From Thermoplasmata archaeon (lineage in GTDB: Archaea > Thermoplasmatota > Thermoplasmata > Thermoplasmatales > Thermoplasmataceae), in the NCBI GenBank assembly GCA_021797385.1, contig JAJZZW010000109.1:1-6550 (forward strand): DNA of 6,550 bases. Direction: 5' to 3'. The notes under the pieces were generated by a model that had not been told where the DNA came from, ran no database searches, and worked only from the letters and a program-made list of their open reading frames with translations. This document shows positions 5,784 to 6,550 of the stretch, one piece after another. Within the stretch, counting starts at the first letter, position 1. Every line of letters begins with the position of its first letter. The position numbers and the translations under genes are program-made.

Positions 5784-6365
5784 ATGTCCATGGATGAGAA
5801 ATACAGGGATGTACTGAATGTTTTAAGGAATCAAACAAAAATGAAAATTGTCACTCTGCTTATAAATTACAAGAAGATGACGGTTACCGGTATGGCGAAA
5901 TACATAAAAACCACCAGATCAAATCTGTATCAGATCATGACGGAACTGGTATCCGCTGGTATTGTCAATGAACCAGAGATAAGGCCTAAGAAAAATTATG
6001 TTGAGAAATATTACAGCCTAAATAAGGATTATTTTGCCTTTCAAGATGAAAAGATAGACAATGAAATAAAAGGTCTTCCTGATACAGAATTCAGGGAAAC
6101 CTTGGCATCATTTCTCACTGCACAGTCATTGAATATAAGCCTTTTGGCATCCTCCGTGGAGAATATGGCTTTAGAGGAAATCAGAGAGATAAGAAACCAG
6201 CATGAGCCAAATATAATGTCATATGGTACTATATCCAGAGAAGGAGCATTATCCGTAACTACAGTTTTAAAAAAGGAACTCATGAACACCATTGGGGATA
6301 ACGGAGATGAAAGTACTTTCCTCTTTTTGCTGTTTCCCTCTAGATTACTTACAGGGAAAGAATAG
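5784..6365 (+). CDS. Winged-helix (ArsR/MarR-like) transcriptional regulator
   Basis: This is a 193-residue cytoplasmic DNA-binding protein. Residues about 8-85 form a winged helix-turn-helix: LRNQTKMKIVTLL (14-26) is the first core helix, VTGMAKYIKTT (34-44) the turn, RSNLYQIMTELVSAGIV (45-61) the recognition helix and following segment, and EIRPKKNYVEKYYSLN (65-80) the wing, ending in the 'YSLN' common in ArsR-like proteins. Residues 100-193 are mostly helical and may dimerise or sense a ligand. No Cys-based metal site is visible; indeed no Cys occurs in the protein. It is divergent from the MFS exporter-like gene across 44 bases holding two inverted repeats, so local repression of the permease and of itself is the likely role. 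A second ATG at 5790 is an equally possible start. The C-terminus ends in a hydrophobic FLFLLFPSRLL stretch of unclear meaning. Confidence 0.75.
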   Translation: MSMDEKYRDVLNVLRNQTKMKIVTLLINYKKMTVTGMAKYIKTTRSNLYQIMTELVSAGIVNEPEIRPKKNYVEKYYSLNKDYFAFQDEKIDNEIKGLPDTEFRETLASFLTAQSLNISLLASSVENMALEEIREIRNQHEPNIMSYGTISREGALSVTTVLKKELMNTIGDNGDESTFLFLLFPSRLLTGKE

Positions 6366-6380
6366 TGCAGGCATTGATAG

Positions 6381-6385
6381 TTTTT
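6381..6385 (+). terminator. Weak T-run after the regulator gene
   Basis: TTTTT lies 16 bases after the regulator stop codon, in the 70-base spacer before the next start. It has no hairpin; this is a low-confidence archaeal-type termination signal. Confidence 0.25.
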
Positions 6386-6401
6386 GGTGCCATCACAAAC
6401 C

Positions 6402-6409
6402 GATAAATT
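6402..6409 (+). promoter_or_regulatory. TATA-box candidate for the gene starting at 6436
   Basis: GATAAATT is centred about 30 bases before ATG 6436. A second A/T-rich candidate, TTATAAA at 6413-6419, is only 20 bases before it. Either suggests that this gene has its own promoter rather than being read through from the regulator gene. Confidence 0.25.
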
Positions 6410-6435
6410 GAATTATAAAGTATTTATTCAATGTC

Positions 6436-6550
6436 ATGGATGATGCGGATAATGCGATATTATTCAATATATTGAAAAATCCGAGGGGTAGACTTTCCGA
6501 TTTTGCCCAGGGAACAAGTCTAAGTGACCAGGATGTCCACTATAGACTAA
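6436..6550 (+). CDS. N-terminus of a probable HTH-type protein (3' partial)
   Basis: Only 38 residues are in the window, starting MDDADNAILFNILKNP, and the frame is open to the edge. The pattern of a short acidic lead, a helix ILFNILKNP, then GRLSDFAQGTSLSDQDVHYRL resembles the start of archaeal winged-helix proteins (helix 1, 'K-N-P-R-G', helix 2, then a 'S-x-x-x-V-x-Y-x-L' recognition helix). An earlier ATG at 6431 is in a frame that stops after 14 codons, so ATG 6436 is the start. If confirmed, two regulator genes stand in tandem here. The assignment rests on a short fragment. Confidence 0.5.
   Translation, partial: MDDADNAILFNILKNPRGRLSDFAQGTSLSDQDVHYRL

Noticed and set aside
6041..6292. 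Open frame of 83 codons on the - strand
   Set aside because: It is antisense to the winged-helix regulator gene.
6301..6413. Possible frameshifted continuation of the regulator C-terminus past its stop
   Set aside because: A neighbouring frame stays open to about 6413, but its residues do not look like a continuation of the domain, and the regulator length is normal for its class.

Overview
The window looks like chromosomal DNA of an acidophilic archaeon of the order Thermoplasmatales (Ferroplasma, Acidiplasma, Picrophilus or Cuniculiplasma type). This is an inference. It rests on the low GC of most of the window, heavy use of ATA (Ile) and AGA/AGG (Arg) codons, a DUF996-type archaeal membrane protein, an archaeal zinc-finger protein with a heme-oxygenase-like fold, and gene starts that lack Shine-Dalgarno sites. 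Those starts instead have an A/T-rich TATA-like box centred about 24-30 bases upstream, as expected for leaderless archaeal mRNAs. No rRNA, tRNA, CRISPR array, insertion sequence or attachment site was seen.

Left part (1-1945), sugar metabolism: the C-terminal half of a glucose 1-dehydrogenase-like short-chain dehydrogenase (+ strand, 5' end outside the window) faces a full-length sugar-porter MFS permease (- strand) across a 73-base convergent spacer. A permease that brings in a sugar beside a dehydrogenase that oxidises it fits the non-phosphorylating Entner-Doudoroff route known in these archaea, but the actual sugar cannot be read from the sequence.

Middle part (1946-4481), poorly characterised genes on the + strand: a 152-base divergent promoter region containing a 37-base near-palindrome; a DUF996-like membrane protein; a 297-residue protein with an N-terminal Cys2His2 zinc-binding motif and a helical domain resembling the heme-oxygenase-like (TenA/PqqC/CADD/HDO) fold, with several of the usual metal ligands apparently lost; about 290 bases with no convincing gene but with suggestive short open stretches in several frames; and a small AT-rich orphan protein.

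Right part (4525-6550), transport and regulation: an MFS permease of the exporter-like (MFS_3/DHA3) type on the - strand is divergent from a winged-helix regulator. The 44 bases between the two start codons hold both TATA boxes and two inverted repeats, a compact arrangement typical of a local regulator controlling its neighbour and itself. A second, probably HTH-type, gene starts at 6436 and runs off the window.

No clearly novel system (defence, mobile or secretion) can be demonstrated. The most unusual items are the zinc-finger/HDO-like protein, the two palindromic promoter regions, and the possibly decayed gene upstream of 4071.
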